Assembly: GCA_019095985.1 (NCBI GenBank)
Contig: CM032663.1
Location: 15,666,374 to 15,730,373 of the forward strand
Direction: 5' to 3'
DNA: 64,000 nt
From: Streblospio benedicti
Taxonomy: Eukaryota > Annelida > Polychaeta > Spionida > Spionidae
A model generated the notes under the pieces. The model searched no databases. It saw only the letters and a program-made list of their open reading frames with translations, and was not told the origin of the DNA. The position numbers were made by a program, and so were the translations under genes. Of the stretch, positions 46,775 to 57,545 are shown in pieces. Numbering within the stretch: position 1 is the first letter of the stretch; the number at the start of each line of letters is the position of its first letter.

Positions 46775-48175
46775 ATGCTAATAAGACCCTTCCCAAAATT
46801 TCGTCCTCAAGTGGGATTCGAACCCACGACCTCTGGGTTTAGATGATAACAGACCAAGTATGTAACTGCTAGAAAGGATGAAGGACGCGGTGGACGGGAA
46901 GCTGAGAGACAACCAAGCGGGCTTCAGAAAAGACAGATCATGCACAGACCAGATCGCTACACTCCGAATCATCCTGGAACAATCCCTGGAATGGAACTCG
47001 CCACTATATATCAACCAACTGTGGACTACCAGAAAGCCTTCGACAGCCTGCACCGAGAGAGCCTCTGGCAGTTATTGAGGCATTATGGCGTCCCGCTCAA
47101 GATCACCAACCTGATCAGGAACTCCTACACCGGCATGACGTGCAGAGTGATCCACGGAGGCCAGATGACGAGACCATTTGAAGTAAGAACCGGAGTTCGC
47201 CAGGGCTGCTTGCTCTCACCGTTTCTGTTCCTCCCCGCCATCGACACGTGATGAGGGAGACGACAGAAGGGAAGAGGAACGGCATCCAGTGGACTCTATG
47301 GTCTCAACTCGATGACCTGGACTTTGCCGACGACTTGGCCCTGCTCTCTCACAGCCGGCAGCAGATGCAGAGCAAGACGTCGCATCTGGCTGACATGTCA
47401 GCTCGGGTTGGCCTAAACATCCACCCAGACAAGACCAAAGTGCTGAAGATTAATACCACATCCATGGAACCAGTGACGTTGGAAGACAAGCCCCTCGAAG
47501 AAGTGGAGTCTTTCACTTACCTTGGCAGCATCATCAACCAGCAAGGAGGCACAGACGTAGATGTGAAGACCAGGATAGGGAAAGCAAGAGCCGCATTCAT
47601 AACCCTCAGAAACATCTGGAAGTCAAGGCAGATAACTACCCGCACCAAACTCCGCCTCTTCAACTCCAACGTCAAGTCTGTCCTGTTGTACGGAGCGGAG
47701 ACCTGGAGGACGATCAAGACCACCACCAACAGAATCCAGACATTCATCAACAGTTGCCTGCGCAAGATCCTCAGAATCCACTGGCCTGAGACCATCAGCA
47801 ACAAGGACCTCTGGCAGAGAACAAATCAGCTACCAGCAGAACAAGAGCTGAGGAGAAGAAGATGGAGATGGATAGGGCACACCCTCCGGAAGCCACCCAG
47901 TAACATCACCAGGCAGGCCCTGACCTGGAATCCACAGGGCAAGCGGAAGAGAGGCCGACCCAAGAACACCTGGCGGAGGGACCTGGAGGCAGACACCCGA
48001 CAGATGGGCTACAGCTGGAGAGAGCTGGAGAGACTGGCCCAGGACCGTGGACGCTGGAGGGCGGTCGTCGATGGCCTTTGCCCCGCGAGGGGTAATGGGC
48101 CTAAGTAAGTAAGTAAGACCAAGTATGTAAGCTGGGGGTTACAGAGACATCGGTTCAGCCGAGTAACCTTTTAAC
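46775..48175 (-). repeat. Second tRNA-like SINE, minus strand, split by a LINE
   Basis: On the minus strand it carries an exact B box GGTTCGAATCC (46814-46824) in a tRNA-like GTGGGTTCGAATCCCAC arm. It continues upstream beyond the LINE insert into GTTACTCGGCTGAACCGATG (about 48160). It is cut at ACCAAGTATGTAA by the LINE, which duplicated those 13 bases. Confidence 0.6.
46866..48117 (+). mobile_element. 5'-truncated LINE with reverse transcriptase, 13-base target duplication
   Basis: GC-rich against AT-rich surroundings. Three frames together cover the reverse transcriptase: ADQAGF-type QAGFRKDRSC (46878 frame), VDYQKAFDSLHRE with [13 protein letters not shown] (46940 frame), and [11 protein letters not shown] with [11 protein letters not shown] and ESFTYLGS (47248 frame). 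The C-terminus has [18 protein letters not shown], a [17 protein letters not shown] basic block and a stop at 48106. Two frameshifts break the ORF. The 3' end is (TAAG)n, as in endonuclease-bearing LINEs of the RTE/CR1/Nimb-like type; the clade is not firm. Flanked by ACCAAGTATGTAA at 46853-46865 and 48118-48130. Endonuclease and 5' end are missing. Confidence 0.85.
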
Positions 48176-48378
48176 AGCTTGCTGCTTAGGATGATGGTAT
48201 CATTCTGGTAAGTTCGAGTCCCGCCAGGGCCACTTGATATAGTCAAATGGAAGCTTAGGGTTGTAAAACCTGTCTTCAGCTATGTCTATTGTTGGTAGAA
48301 ATATGCTTGCTAAAAAGACGTGTGAGAGAGAGAGAGAAGTATAAAAATATATATCCGCAAGCACTGGGAAACACATAA
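48172..48378 (+). repeat. tRNA-derived SINE, copy 2
   Basis: Direct repeat of 46531-46765 with the same order: GGATGATGGTATCATTCTGG, GTTCGAGTCCCGCCAGGGCC, TCAAATGGAAGCTTAGGG and AAGCACTGGGAAACACATA. A short deletion removes part of the A-to-B-box spacer. It differs from copy 1 by a (GA)n length change. Confidence 0.65.
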
Positions 48379-48531
48379 ATTAGTTAGATGTTCTATGTTA
48401 TGGAGGCATGTTTCAATAAGAACTTTCTTCTGTGTCTGCAGCTGCTGGCAAGTTCGTTTCTATTGTTTAGGGTGGAAAAGTTTGGGTGCTATATTATATA
48501 ATATTTTTCGGTTGTGCACAGGTTGCACCTT

Positions 48532-51217
48532 TTATTTATCGGTGAGTACGACTTTGCATGTGCTAATATTCTCCAGGTTATTTTGTATGGCGTTTCGCTG
48601 TCTTTTAAGCTCCATAGGTGTTTGCTGAGTGCTGTGGCGTTTCTTTGACTTGGTTGTTGAAGCTGGACTTACGCACGTTGAATCGTTAGGCTTTGTTTTG
48701 AGGATGGCTTTGTTGTGTGCGGATATTTTCTGTTTCATATTTGGCATACAACTGTAGCTTAATTTCAGAGTGTTTTTGTTGAAAATTTTATGTAGGCTGT
48801 TCTCCGTGGGGAAACATTGTTCAAGCAGACTTAAGAATCTCCTACCAACGTTCGTGCCTACATTATCACGGTATGGTGTGTTGAACCAGGTTATGTTTCT
48901 ATTTCTCCTATTTCTATTTTTGTTGCTATTATTTGGGTGGCTGGTTTCAAATTTCAATGGGTGTCTGTATCTGCTTTTTCTCAGCGCTTCCTGATACTGG
49001 GGTGTGGCTCTTGCGAACACATTACTGTTAGAAGAGATCTTCGATAACCTTTTGTTAATGCTCAGGCCAGACCTACTTGATTAGTTGGATGACAAAGCCG
49101 CCATTGTGCTTGTATTAAACAGCACCGATAATAAAAAATACATACTTTTTAGAGATTTTTTTTATTGCCGACGCCAAGGGACTTATATCCCACTTTTATT
49201 TTCAAAAGTCGGCTGTTGGTGTTTTGGAAACTACTTGTCCATTGTCACAAGAATTTTCATAGCTTGGTAACATCGTACAAACCTATTTTAATAAATATTT
49301 GAACTCCGGAAGTTCGCCATTATAAATCATACTCACGCACTAGAGATATACCGAAAGCATTTAGTGAACAAGGTGCGAGTCCGTTTTGATTTGTGTATAC
49401 ATTATAACGAGGTTGCATTATGTAAAGCTCCTAGAGAACCGCATATCATTAGCAACAAGAACGGTGCCGGTAAGATGTGTTTTGAAAAAATATATTATTT
49501 ATTAATTCTCACTTTAGGTGTATTCTAGCTAAGCTGCAGATTAACACAAATATATACCTGCAAACATTGATTCAAGCTCCCGTCGATGGTTTACATCGAT
49601 GTTCATTCTAAACCATTGATAGAAAATAGTGAAACGTGTCGGAGCTTCTAATATAGCCCAAAGTATGTTTGTGATATGTCCACACTTGTAATGACACACT
49701 TGTCAAATCATTAATTTTAGTTCCAGATATTTATTAAATAAACAGATGAATGTTTGAATCAACAGCTGTGCTAATTTTTTTTCCTCCATTCCCCATTTTT
49801 TATTTCTGATGACACCTTTTTTTTATTGTTCCATTCCGACAGTTTTTAAAACCTTTTTTTGAGAAGAAAATTTCCAAATTCTTTAGATCATCCAAACTAA
49901 TCTTGGTCTGGCCTCAGTGGGATATTTTTTAGGAAGGAAGGGGGGGTGGTTACTCTTTTTTGGACATAGTCTTTCAAAGCTTGAGGTCTGGTCACGCGTT
50001 TTCTTTTGACATTCGTAAACTAATCCGTCGTCCCTGTAGAGGCCAACGTTGATGTCCAGCTTCTGGATATGCGATAGAAGATACAGGCCAACCAGTTCAC
50101 ACGTCTCGGCCCTGTCGTAGGACCCCATTGTCACATCAAACGTGGTGCCCGTTTTGGCCCAGGCATCGCCATTGTCGTACAGTAGTGTCTCTTTTGCATG
50201 GCAAATTATGTCAGCTTTTTCCTTGGAGATGCTCACGTGCTTTGATGCAAAGTCGATAGCTCTTTGGAATAGGTCTTTTGATATCAACGGGTAGAACTCA
50301 CGCACATCGAAGCAAATAAATGACTGTTTGCATTTATCATTGATGTCTCTGAACCACTTTATCACTTCGTCAGTGCTTCTCCATTGGTTTACGTTCAACT
50401 TCTGGCACAGCTCGCTATTTATCCTCTCTAGGATCTTCTTGCTTATTTTTCCAATCTCTGATTTATTAGGGTTTATTAATCTGCATGTGGCTTTTTCCTT
50501 GAAGTTGGCTTTATGGTCTTTAAGCTTAACGAATGCCTGGTTTGGTGCTGTGATATCGATCCTGTCATCGATTTCCAATTCCATCGCTATTGCTCTGTCT
50601 TTTATGGTGATGTTCTTCTGTGCTTCCTTATCTGCCTTTTTGTATGTCTTTGTTACAGTCTCTTTAAGTAACTTGCCATATTGGTCGGTTGTCATCTTGT
50701 AGAAATTTGTTGTTTTGTCTGCTGCCCCAAGCAACTTGGTTTCTTTTTCTATTTTTTTGACATCTTCACACAGTTTATATTGGAATTGTTTGTGGGACTT
50801 TTTGAATTTTAAATTTTGCACAATACTTAGCATTCCGTCTTCAAACTTTCAGCTCTTTCATTTGCGGAGGTGACTTTGTAGATTTGAAACCGAATGCTTC
50901 TTTTTGTTTGGGCTTTCTGTCTGGATTTAGAATAAAGTAACCTCTCCATCTTACCGCTCTGATAAACTTCTCACACTTCTCTATAAGGGTTTTTCTATAT
51001 TCTTTCTGGGTCGGCAGTGGGATGTTTTTGGTTGAGTATCCAAAATTTTCCAGTTCCATGATGATTGCAAAGAGTGCTCAACACGATAGGAGCTTAAAGT
51101 CCTAAATTTTTGTGACTCTGCCAAGTCGTGGTCACCCTCTGTACGTCGTTGGAGCACGTCGTGGCACTCGATATGATAATCCATGTTTGTAAACATTACT
51201 TGGAAACGACGGCGCAA
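48532..51217 (-). mobile_element. Reverse-transcriptase retroelement (Hydra-type, Penelope-related?), broken
   Basis: The minus-strand frame 50833-49883 has a polymerase core: ATCRLINPNKSEIGKISK, then FICFDVREFYPLISKDLF (motif A), TMGSYDRAETCELVGLYLL (motif B) and VGLYRDDGLVY (motif C, with RDD in place of ADD). The N-terminal part lies at 51059-50841 in another frame. The C-terminal part lies beyond an insert, at 49020-48532: FARATPQYQEALRKSRYRH, NITWFNTPYRDNVGTNVG, and LKLSYSCMPNMKQKI. Relatives known to me from cnidarians and other invertebrates continue into a GIY-YIG nuclease, which is missing here. Part of the region between motif C and the SNHPP block is deleted. Clade assignment is tentative. 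Confidence 0.65.
49065..49913. mobile_element. PIF/Harbinger-like MITE inside the reverse-transcriptase element
   Basis: Inverted ends GGCCAGACCTACTTGATTAG ... and ... CTAATCTTGGTCTGGCC, about 27 bases per arm, flanked by TCA on both sides (49062-49064 and 49914-49916). A 3-base target and a GGCC start fit PIF/Harbinger. It separates the SNHPP block from the SINKRLSKISS block of the host retroelement, which are adjacent in relatives, so it inserted after that element. The 849-base inside has no transposase. Confidence 0.7.
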
Positions 51218-54200
51218 GGACTCTGTACGCAGCCTCCCACGTAGTCAAAATGCAACGTACGTAGCCTTATCACAACGTCACAGAGGAAATGGAGCCGCCG
51301 CAACAACGTACAGAGTATGACTCGCTCCGCCACAGGGCGAAATCACAACGGACGCAGCCCTTTTTACAACGGACGCAGCCTTGGATTTTACATACAAATC
51401 AATTGGCTCGGCGACGTCCGTTGTCCTACCACGTTGCCTGTTGGCGCCGTGCGGTGTCAAAAATGACTGCGCTGCAGCGGCGTTCGAACGGAGCCGAACT
51501 AGTCTGTCCGCCGCCCGCTATTAAAATGAAAAAGTTACATTTATTTACACGCCTGAATATTACAAATATAACAGTACAAAGTTAGTTTATTATACTTAAT
51601 TTTATTTCAACACATACAATTTGACAAATTCACAATTCTACAAAATACACATGAGAATATTAGAAAAGTAATATTAAAATCATACTGTTATACATAACTT
51701 ACATACAACACGACAAAGTCACAATTGTTCAAATTACACATGAGAAAGTCCGAAGGTGCACTGAAATACATAAGTGTTTTTATTTTTTTTGCTACTCAAA
51801 TTTTTAAATTGGAATGTTCAACCATCTTGCATCTCTTCATCAGTGTCTACGTCAACATCACCATCACCTTGGGGTTGGATTTGAGTAGGAATATTAATAT
51901 GTATCCTGGCATTCACACGTTCTTCCTGCCACGGCACCGCTCCAGCAGGACTATTGAAGTATGCCACCAAGACCTGGCGTTGAATCTTGGCTGCTTCCAG
52001 TTCTCTCACACCCTGGTGGCGAGCATCAATAGGTTCCAGATTAGCATGTTCACGCCATGCCCCGGTATAATATTGTGATCATCGTCCTCGGCATCGGGCT
52101 GGACACCAGGGGCAAGGTCTTGCACATTGTCTCTGATCAACCTGATGCGGATGAAGTTGTGGAGGCAAATGCCTGCATGTACTATTTGCTGGAATTTCCC
52201 GGTTTTTGTTGCATGGTAGTTAAAAAACACTGCCATCTCTGAGCGAGGATACCAAAGGCATTCTCAACGACCATCCTGGCACGTGAGATGCGATAATTGT
52301 AGATACGTTGTTCCATACTCAAGTTTTTCTGGCTAAAGGGTTTCATCATGTACTCCCTGAGTGCAAACGCATCGTCCCCTAATATGAAGTATGGAAATGG
52401 TATATTGTCATTTGGCAAGTTATCTGGTCGTGGTATTCCGAGGTCGCCCTCATCAAGCCCTTCCTTCAGAGGCGATGAATTGAAGAGCTGCATATCGGAT
52501 TGGTGGCCCACACCACCCACATCAGTGAACATGAATTTATAGTCCGCATCCACCAGGGCCATGAGAACTACAGAAAAAAAAAAAACTGTAGTTATGGTAC
52601 AAACTGCCAGACTTGTTTGGTCTTCTTATGCGTATGTGTTTGCCATCCAAGGCTCCCAGAGCGTGAGGCATATTCCATTTCTGCTGGAACCTTTGAGACA
52701 CTTGTAGCCATTCTTCTTCGTTTTGGGGGAACGTGACCACCTCCTCTGCTAGCTCATCTTGAATTGCCTTACACACCTCGGGGATTATCACAGCTATGGT
52801 GTGGCGGCTAACTCGAAAACCGCAACTTAAAGTAGGGTAGTTCTCACCTGTGGCCATGTATCTCAACGTGATTGCCAATTTCAATCCAGGTGAGTGTGCT
52901 TTCCTGTAATTGGTGTCCTGTTTCTGGATTCTTGGAGTCAAACGGACGAGAAGTTCCTCAAACATTTGCGGAGACATGCGTAGGAAGTTGAAGTAACTAT
53001 ATGGGTCTTCCACTCTCATTTCAGCCATGAGGTTATCGTAGTGTCCAAATAGGAGTCTGCGGTCACCAGACCCCCACGGACAAACCCACCACTGCCTCCT
53101 CTTCCTGGGGCCTTGCTTCCTGCGACGCCGCCTTCCGTGGGCGTCAACGCGAGCCAATTGGACTTCACGTGCTTCTTCTTCTTCTTCTTCATCAGCATCT
53201 TCTAGATCGGATGGTACGTGTACTTGTAGGTGCCCAACATCTGCTTGAGGTGGATGGTTGGCTATTTGGTTGTCTGGATAATAAAGTGCAGCCTGCTCTG
53301 GATGATTACTTGCAAGGTAAAGTATCATTATATTGTACGTATTCCTGGTAATGTCTTTCATAAGTGTCACTGCCAGTCTCAGGCGCACCACATCATCAAA
53401 AGCCAGCATTGACATATTCCAAAATTGTTTTTCAATTGTTTAAAAATATACATACATACGTCCACTACACTTCGAGTGGTACCAAATTAAATGCAATCTT
53501 CGTTTTTTTTCATTTATTTATATACGGTCACCAGGAGCCCTCTGTCTAGCGCCACTGACCGCGGTGGACGTCCTCACAAACGCCGCCCACGTCGTACGTA
53601 GACTACGGACAGAACGCACCGTTTCCTTGTATCAACGCAAACGGAGGGATATATTTCCCTATTCAACGCTTGACGCAGCCAAATAACGACGTCCGTCGAA
53701 AACCCCAATAGAAAGTCATAGTAAAAACAACCCCGCCCGTCGCCTCTGGACGTTGCGAAATGCTCTGTACGTCGCGCAAAACAGAGCCAAATGACTACGG
53801 TCTTGATATATCAAGAGTATCAAACGACGTCCGCACACGCCTGGCAGAGCCCAAACGTTGCCTCAACGCAGCCAATTTACTCTGGCCGCAGTTGAAATAC
53901 TCCTGACAGAGTGGACGACGTACAGAGGATTTTACGACGCCACGCCGCCCAAACAGAGCCAAAATCAGCCAAACGTCGCCCAAACGTCGCATTTCCTCCG
54001 TCCGTTGCCTCCGGCCGCAGGGGATTATCCACCGATCAATACTCATGATTCTGCCCGGAGGGGAGGCTCCGACCTTTTTTCCAGCCCTTCGTGGATTCGA
54101 CGGACGGATCGCAAACAGAGTCCAAAAATCCGTACGGATTTGGTCGACGTTGCGGGACTTTGTCATTTTTTGCCATTTTTTTCGAAAATCCGCCCGGAGC

Positions 54201-54270
54201 CTGCTTGGTGTATTAATATCGCGGGATTTCTTTTCGATATGTAAATTTGCTGGCCGTTGATCCGCCATAT
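51100..54270 (-). mobile_element. PIF/Harbinger DNA transposon
   Basis: Encodes the transposase at 51818-53415. Both flanks of the gene (51125-51480 and 53560-54260) are CpG-rich and dense in ACGTCG / ACGACGTCCG and ACGGACGCAGCC words, in both orientations. Such subterminal arrays are often transposase-binding sites. Exact terminal inverted repeats and target duplication could not be fixed, so the borders are approximate. No separate Myb/SANT-like second protein was found; the 157-residue frame at 53795-54268 has no such motif. Confidence 0.65.
51818..53415 (-). pseudogene. Harbinger-type (HARBI1/ALP1-like) DDE transposase, nearly readable
   Basis: First frame (53415-52537): an acidic linker (DADEEEEEEARE), basic RRRRKQGPRKRRQWWV, DPYSYFNFLRMSPQMFEELL, a helix-turn-helix-like RVSRHTIAVIIPEVCKAIQ, and the first catalytic Asp in GALDGKHIRIRRP. 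A run of A (12 bases near 52572) then shifts the frame. The second frame (52562-52182) has the second Asp in MFTDVGGVGHQSD, GDDAFAL and the catalytic Glu in RMVVENAFGILAQRW. Two more shifts follow near 52200 and 52040, before KIQRQVLVAYFN and a stop at 51818. All three catalytic residues are present. The homopolymer shift may be a sequencing error or a young mutation. Confidence 0.85.
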
Positions 54271-54835
54271 TTCTTCAACAACAGACGAATGAAATGTTAT
54301 ATTTTCATTTTACGGGCTCTAAGGATCTCTACCTATCTTAATATGAATGGCATAAATAAAGTCAAAATAAAAGAAATGATTTGCTGTTGAAAATCCACCT
54401 CAAATTATAGCTATGGTGACATTTAATGGCTTTGAGGAACAAGTGAGTGATAATGGGTGTCTTTCTTTGGTTTACTCGATAGACCGTCTAGCCAGGGAGT
54501 TCAAACTTGGGTGCGCCCTGTTTCTTGAGAATAAGAACATGCGCTTGATTATGATGTCAAGAGCAAATTTAACTATCAAAAGGCCTCAAAACATCATGTT
54601 TTTTGGTTATAAGCGCGGCGCTTTAATGCACGGGGATACGGTAAATAAACGCTCACGCATATCCTAATATTTATTGTGTGACTTTATCCTATCAATCTGC
54701 GCTCCTCTTTCCGAAAATTGCGAGCATAAATATTAAAAATGCGAGATCGGCGCAATTGTGCACCCTGGTAGCATCTCTGGATATGAACAACTTTATATAT
54801 ATTTTTCCCAAGTTTGCTTGTGAATTTAATTTTAC
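54271..54835. other. No gene seen
   Basis: AT-rich intron between the Harbinger element and a SINE pair. The 84-residue frame at 54413-54667 has no recognised motif. Confidence 0.45.
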
Positions 54836-55095
54836 TCTCACTGTTCTTGCAAGCAAGCTCCTACCACTGTATATTGATATAGCTGAAGACACAGCTTCCA
54901 TTTGACTATATCAAGTGGCCCTAACGGGACTCAAACTCACGACACCAAGGTTGTAAGACCAGAATGATACAGTCATCCCAAGCAGCGGGCTGTTTGGGAT
55001 GATGGTATCATTGATATATATGTAGTCAAATGAAAGTTGTGTCTTCAGCTATATCAATAGTAGGAGCTTGCTTGCAAGAACAGTGAAAGTCAAAT
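54836..55095. repeat. Inverted pair of SINE copies
   Basis: 54836-54990 is the minus-strand SINE (GAGTTTGAGTCCC as B box, GGGCCACTTGATATAGTC). 54990-55095 is a + strand partial copy (GGGATGATGGTATCATTG ... GTCTTCAGCTATATC ... GGAGCTTGCTTGCAAGAACAGTGA). Together they form an imperfect 250-base inverted repeat that ends just before the tandem exon duplication. Confidence 0.6.
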
Positions 55096-55166
55096 TAGAG
55101 TAGTCTCCACCATATGTATAACACATTGTGATGTAGCATATTTTAACACATCTTATGTATTTTCAG

Positions 55167-55259
55167 AATGTATTGATCATTGTGAAGATTGTACTGCAGA
55201 TTCAACAAAATGTGACACATGTAATATTGGTTTCTACTTTGATGGAAGTGCATGCTCAG
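55167..55259 (+). CDS. Cysteine-rich (furin-like) repeat exon, copy 8
   Basis: Ninety-three bases after gtattttcag, phase 1-1, donor gttaat. Codes CIDHCEDCTADSTKCDTC followed by NIGFYFDGSACS. It has the extra middle-loop codon also seen at 42982, and IDHC in place of xxGC at the start. Identical to the next exon. Confidence 0.8.
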
Positions 55260-55343
55260 GTTAATATGATTTTGATGTAGTCTCCACCATATGTATAACA
55301 CATTGTGATGTAGCATATTTTAACACATCTTATGTATTTTCAG

Positions 55344-55436
55344 AATGTATTGATCATTGTGAAGATTGTACTGCAGATTCAACAAAATGTGACACATGTA
55401 ATATTGGTTTCTACTTTGATGGAAGTGCATGCTCAG
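55344..55436 (+). CDS. Cysteine-rich (furin-like) repeat exon, copy 9
   Basis: Base-for-base identical to the exon at 55167 and with the same borders. The intron after it is similar to the intron after the exon at 10752, so this copy is likely the original and 55167 the added one. It is the last exon of this type in the window. Confidence 0.8.
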
Positions 55437-55605
55437 GTTAATAACGATTTTGATAAATCTAATCATAGGTGGAGATGTCATACAATCAATTTACATATTT
55501 GAATGTTCACCTATAACTTTCTATGATATGAGTATGATATTTACACTGATAAGTTTCGCACGCCATACACTGCTGTAAATTACTGCTAAAGCTTTGGATG
55601 ACCGT

Positions 55606-55690
55606 GTATTCAAACGCACGACTTCCTGATCTACCCTACAGACGGGTCATATTCATGTAGTTCGTCTTGCTAACCGTTTACACCATTCAC
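55606..55690 (-). repeat. tRNA-like SINE head or tRNA pseudogene
   Basis: The minus strand reads GGTTAGCAAGACGAACTA (A-box-like), then about 40 bases on TCGTGCGTTTGAATACACGG (B-box-like), with an arm GTCGTG...CACGG. No full cloverleaf could be drawn, so it is not called a working tRNA. Confidence 0.35.
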
Positions 55691-56345
55691 CCGACATGTT
55701 TGGAGACGCCTTGCAACTTGGCCAGCATACTTAACCCTTTACCCCTCAAAACGGCCTATAAAACTGCCCGACGGCCCTCTCCCTCACAACAGCCTAAACC
55801 GGGCGGGTGATTTCACGTGTTTTGGTGTCGAAAGCTACGTCATACAAGTCATTTGTTTGGGGTATAGCAGCGGTGCCATCGTGATTAAAACTAGATAACT
55901 ATATGTAAAACCATATAAGGAATTTTATCCTGCACAAAAATGATTGAAGATACTGTGTTTTTTTTCAGTCAAAATACTGAACTTTTGGCCTCAGGGTAAT
56001 AAAATTTCAGCAATAGAGGTTGGCAACGCTCCCATTTAATTGTGTTCAATGTAATCCCTAAGGCATTGATGCATTTAATTTAAATAAATTTTCTGTTATA
56101 AATTAACATCACAGGGCCAACGCAGGTAATCTTTGGCTGTTTTATTTCAAGGCGAGATTTCAGTTCTGTGCGTTTGCTTTTAAAGCAGAAGCTAGCATCA
56201 GACTACGGTGTGCTTGGGTGCCGCTCTCCACAGGTAGCAGTTTTATAATGTGTGTCCCCACAATATGTTAATAATGAATATAAATAAAAGGTATGCACAA
56301 TTGCATTATAATAAAAAACGGCCGGTTTCCAACAGTTTATGCTGT

Positions 56346-56597
56346 AGACATACATACATAATTATTCATTTTAAACAGGATAATAGTTTAATTAAATACA
56401 TTGAGCTTTCAACAGTAACTCCTGTATTTTTCACAATGACGTCATGAGTCGTCACTGTACGCATGGGAAAGTCCCCAGCTGCGTACAGTGACGACTTGTA
56501 ACGTCATTGCGATCAAGACCGGAATTCCTGTTGAAAGCTCAATGTATTTAATTGAACTATTATTCTGTTTGAAATAAATAAATATGTATGTATGTCT
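56346..56597. repeat. Long foldback (hairpin) repeat, 252 bases
   Basis: Arms of about 115 bases: AGACATACATACATA ... AATTAAATACATTGAGCTTT on the left return as AAAGCTCAATGTATTTAATT ... TATGTATGTCT on the right. The innermost 17 bases (AGTCGTCACTGTACGCA / TGCGTACAGTGACGACT) pair perfectly around a 16-base loop. A CRE-like TGACGTCA lies in the left arm. No coding capacity. Confidence 0.85.
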
Positions 56598-57119
56598 AAT
56601 AAACATTGTCTATTAAATCCAGGATAAATGAACCTCCATCAAACTAGTTAATGCTGTGTGTAGGCTGTTATAAAATTCGGGCTAGCATTATCGCCATGCT
56701 GCTTTGGCCTCTAAAAACCATAACGCGTGTGCTGTTTCATGCGGCCACCTTGCTTATGCGGCCATTTTGTGTGATCATCAATATTTGAAAGAAATTATTT
56801 GCTTTCTTTTCATTCACGCAATTCAATCATGCCATCGTCATTTTATTTATTTACAGTGCATCATGTGACTGGTATCTGGCATACAAATCACACCAGCCAT
56901 AAAAATAAGAATAAGATATTTGAAATATTGTAAACAAAGTGAAGTCAAACGCGTACCCTGCCTCTATTGGCTGGGCTGCAAGATGTGCTGGCTCGCGACG
57001 CCACGGGCCACTGCCCGAGACGCGCGACTGACGACTGACTTCTGGACGATGTTCCTTACGCACTGCTCGTTGGTGCCCCACGTACAGACCACCGTCCAGC
57101 GGACTGGGCGAGGGCCTGG

Positions 57120-57545
57120 CATCTAACAATCCGGGTTTCACGATGGGCCCCTACTCGGAGGGGACTTTGCACCGGTGCTGCACGCAACAATCAGGACGTC
57201 CCCGTTACGAAGCTACGCGGTCCCAGGCGCAGTGAGGAGGGGTAGCCACCGGCTAACCCCGTCAGAACAAGTTAAGAGAGCCTATTCTCATCGAGAATAG
57301 GTTACCAGCCTTACGTGCTATCCGACTAGCGTCTACAAGGAAACTGAGGCCCTAATGGCCAAGTCTCAGTACTGAAGTATACTGAGTCCCTAATCCTACA
57401 GTGGGCTTAAGAAGGAACAACAACAAGGTGTGTGTAACAATGGGGATAATATAACCTAGTACAATGCAACTTATAGCAGGGAAAAATACCCTGCGAGGTT
57501 GCTGCAACCTTGCGCACTGGAGACTTACTAAAGAACTGGTTTCGT
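57120..57545 (+). repeat. Unclassified GC-richer dispersed repeat
   Basis: Plus-strand partner of 9690-10215. CpG-rich sequence upstream (56940-57120) gives a 96-residue minus-strand frame that has no recognised motif. A stem CCTATTCTC / GAGAATAGG lies at 57280-57301. Confidence 0.4.

Larger units (their letters stand above)
55100..55440 (+). repeat. 177-base tandem duplication containing one exon per copy
   Basis: Copies at 55100-55276 and 55277-55440 are nearly identical in the upstream intron (GTAGTCTCCACCATATGTAT ... TTATGTATTTTCAG) and identical over the exon. The copies differ only after the donor. This is a recent exon duplication or a local assembly duplication. Confidence 0.9.

Noticed and set aside
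46585-46824. Genuine tRNA genes
   Set aside because: B boxes are clear but acceptor and anticodon stems do not form and the sequences continue into SINE bodies.
53795-54268. 157-residue frame at the right end of the Harbinger element
   Set aside because: Lies in the CpG-rich subterminal region, overlaps an equally long frame on the other strand and lacks a Myb/SANT or other motif.
56851-57141. 96-residue minus-strand frame
   Set aside because: In a CpG-rich stretch with a + strand frame overlapping; no motif, no borders.
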